Of a stretch of 20,525 nucleotides of DNA, positions 18,785 through 20,525 are shown piece by piece; within the stretch, counting starts at the first letter, position 1, and every line of letters begins with the position of its first letter. Position numbers and translations under genes: made by a program. The notes under the pieces are model-generated. The model had not been told where the DNA came from. It saw only the letters and a list, made by a program, of their open reading frames with translations, and searched no databases. Source of the stretch: Xylaria sp. FL1777 (taxonomy: Eukaryota > Ascomycota > Sordariomycetes > Xylariales > Xylariaceae); assembly GCA_022578965.1 (NCBI GenBank), contig MU400934.1:1-20525 (forward strand). The letters run 5' to 3'.

Positions 18785-20525
18785 TAAGCGTTTTCTTTAA
18801 AGCTAACTTTTTTTTTTTAGTTTTAAGCAATTAAAATATTAGCAGTAAAACTAATTTATAATTATTTTAGCAGTTTTTAAGTGTTTTTTAAGTTTTTAAA
18901 TATTATTAGCATATAAGTATTTTTTTTATTTAATAAAATATTTTAGGTTATTATTATTTTAATAAAAATTTAATATATTTTTAACTTTATAAACGTTTTA
19001 ATTTGTTTTTATTTTTAGTTGCGTTTTAATAAATATTTTAATAAATGCTAGTTCTAGTAAAAAAATGTAAAAAATAAAATAAATTTGCATATTTTTTAAT
19101 AATAATAGTTTATAGTTAATAAATAAAATAATTTCCTTAATTTTAAAAAAACTAAGTTTTTTAAATTTTAATTTATTACTTAGTTGTTTTGTTTTAATTT
19201 AAAAAATATTAATGTTTATATTTTATTTTTATTATAATAAGTAAACTTTATTTTTTTTTAAAAAGCTAGTTTTTTAGTTTATTTTTTATTATAATATACT
19301 AATATTTATTGTTATAAAAACTAAAAACATAGTTATAGTTTAGCTTATAACGTTTTAATTTTTATTATAATAGTTTTTGCTTAAAGTATTATAATTAAAA
19401 TAGCAAGTGCTTTTATTAATGTTTTTTTTTGTTTTTTAATAATTGTTTGCTATTTATAAATAGCTTTATGTAAAAATATGTTTATATTTTTGTTTATTAA
19501 TATATTATATAAAATTTATATTATTAGTAATAATTTTACTTAATTATTTTATTAATAGTTAATATAACTTTATAAGTATTATTTTAATATTTAGTTTAGT
19601 ATTTTTGTTTATTTGTTAATTTATAAGTAATAAGCAGTTAAAAACTTTAATTTAACACTAATAAGTTTAAAAAAACTAGTTTTAAACTTAAAAATAAACA
19701 ATTTATTTTAGTTTAAAATAATTTTTTTTAATAGCTTATATTTATTTAAGTATTAATATATAAAAGCATATATAAGTTGTTTAATTATTATATTTTCTTT
19801 AAATAATAAAAAATAAGCATACTTAATAAGTTTATTAATAATAACTTATATTTTATTATATTATACTTTTATAATTAAATCGGTTAATAAAAATAATGTT
19901 ATAATAAAATTTTAAGCAATAATATATTATGCTTATTTAAATATTTATATAAATTATAGCAGTTTATAAAGCTTATGTTAAGCTACTTTAGCTTTATTGC
20001 AAATATTATACTTTTTTATAATAAATTTAACTATGTTTTATAGTTTTAAAAAATTGTATTTTTTTTATAATTATTAAACTATTTTTGTTGCTTTTTAATG
20101 TTTATATAATAAATATTTGTAAAATTTCTTAATAAACTTATTTTGTAAAAATTCTAATAAATAAACCTTATATTTATATATTAGCTTATTATTTTTTAAT
20201 TTTTTGTATTTTTATAGCTATATTAATTTCTTTAAGTTATAAGTTTATTATAGCTATATATTTATAAAGTTTTTAAGTATAACTTTAATTTTTAAGCTTT
20301 TATTTTTTTAAAAATATAATACTTAAATATATTTTTTTAAAACTTTAAATTCTTTTTAACTTTATTAGCTAAATATGTTTGCTTATATGTTTTCTTTTTT
20401 TTTAATATAACATATTTTAAAGTTAAATTTAAAAAAAAAACTATTTAATTTTTATGTTGTTTAGTAATTTTTTATATAGTTATAAATTTTATTAAGTTTT
20501 AATAATTTAAATAAATTTTAATTAG
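18785..20525 (-). mobile_element. RIP-degraded Ty3/Gypsy chromovirus, C-terminal part of pol, cut by window edge
   Basis: Read on minus in one frame through many stops. From about 20,160 come the integrase zinc-binding region (NICNKAKVA at 20,007-19,981, holding the CxxC of HHCC), then the catalytic core with KYAYFLLFKENIIIKQLIYA (from 19,824), a block like SDRGxxFTSxFW now reading LN-stop-NKLFIFKF (about 19,654-19,624), and LTAYYL where STAYHPQTDGQTER is usual. NKLKFKKLSFFKIKEIILFI (about 19,175-19,115) matches the post-core GPF/Y-like domain. About 19,000-18,850 is a chromodomain trace (LKYFIKWKKYL-like, then KHLKTAKIIIN). Catalytic Asp codons are now Asn and Trp codons are stops. RNase H and reverse transcriptase lie beyond the window. 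The long terminal repeat was not identified. Confidence 0.82.
18850..19005 (-). pseudogene. Chromodomain remnant at the end of the Gypsy integrase
   Basis: In the pol frame the residues run YKVKNILNFY, then LKYFIK-stop-KKYLYANN, then KHLKTAKIIIN. This is the order of a chromodomain: E-V-E-x-I-L-D, Y-L-V-K-W-K-x-Y, then the C-terminal helix. The central Trp is a stop codon (TGG to TAA) and the TWEP segment is destroyed. Chromoviruses use this domain to target heterochromatin. It is separate from, and much more damaged than, the host chromodomain at about 9580-9775. Confidence 0.7.

Noticed and set aside
11590..20525. Mitochondrial DNA, because of the AT richness
   Set aside because: Readable remnants are nuclear transposons (LINE, Pot2-like, Gypsy). 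No mitochondrial genes are present, and the flanking island has nuclear-type spliced genes.

Overview
The window looks like nuclear DNA of a filamentous ascomycete (Pezizomycotina). The evidence is short phase-consistent introns with GTGAGT/GTACGA donors and CTRAY branch sites, many small simple repeats including (TACC)n arrays often seen in Sordariomycetes, and two extremely AT-rich blocks whose transposons have been wrecked by C-to-T/G-to-A transitions, as expected of repeat-induced point mutation (RIP). The species cannot be named from this; a hypocrealean or related fungus is a guess.

Layout: 1-612 is an AT-rich block without readable genes. About 613-11,590 is an island of ordinary base composition with two convincing spliced genes. 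3167-5027 (+) encodes an unrecognised protein of about 576 aa with low-complexity Asn/His/Asp runs and a lysine-rich tail. 9214-10184 (+) encodes a protein of about 293 aa with an AT-hook, a chromodomain and a SUMO-interaction-like motif. A weaker small ORF lies at 1963-2277 (-). The rest of the island is intergenic, with microsatellites, a TACC-rich stretch (about 8040-8910) upstream of the chromodomain gene, and several hairpin-forming inverted repeats.

The right block (about 11,590-20,525) can be partly decoded. Because transitions leave reading frames intact, faded proteins can still be read through many stops. There is a Tad/I-like LINE on + (reverse transcriptase traces at about 15,060-15,750). 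A Fot1/Pot2-like (pogo-type) DNA transposon, 15,756-17,617, has 48-bp terminal inverted repeats and a dead transposase on -. A faded small Cys- and Leu-rich ORF lies at 18,241-18,777 (+). The C-terminal half of a Ty3/Gypsy chromovirus polyprotein, with integrase and its own chromodomain, is on - from about 18,785 to past the window edge.

The main biological idea is inference. The AT-hook/chromodomain/SIM protein has the parts expected of a reader of AT-rich, H3K9-methylated, RIP-mutated heterochromatin, and its gene sits about 1.4 kb from such a block. All homology statements come from reading motifs by eye; no search was run.
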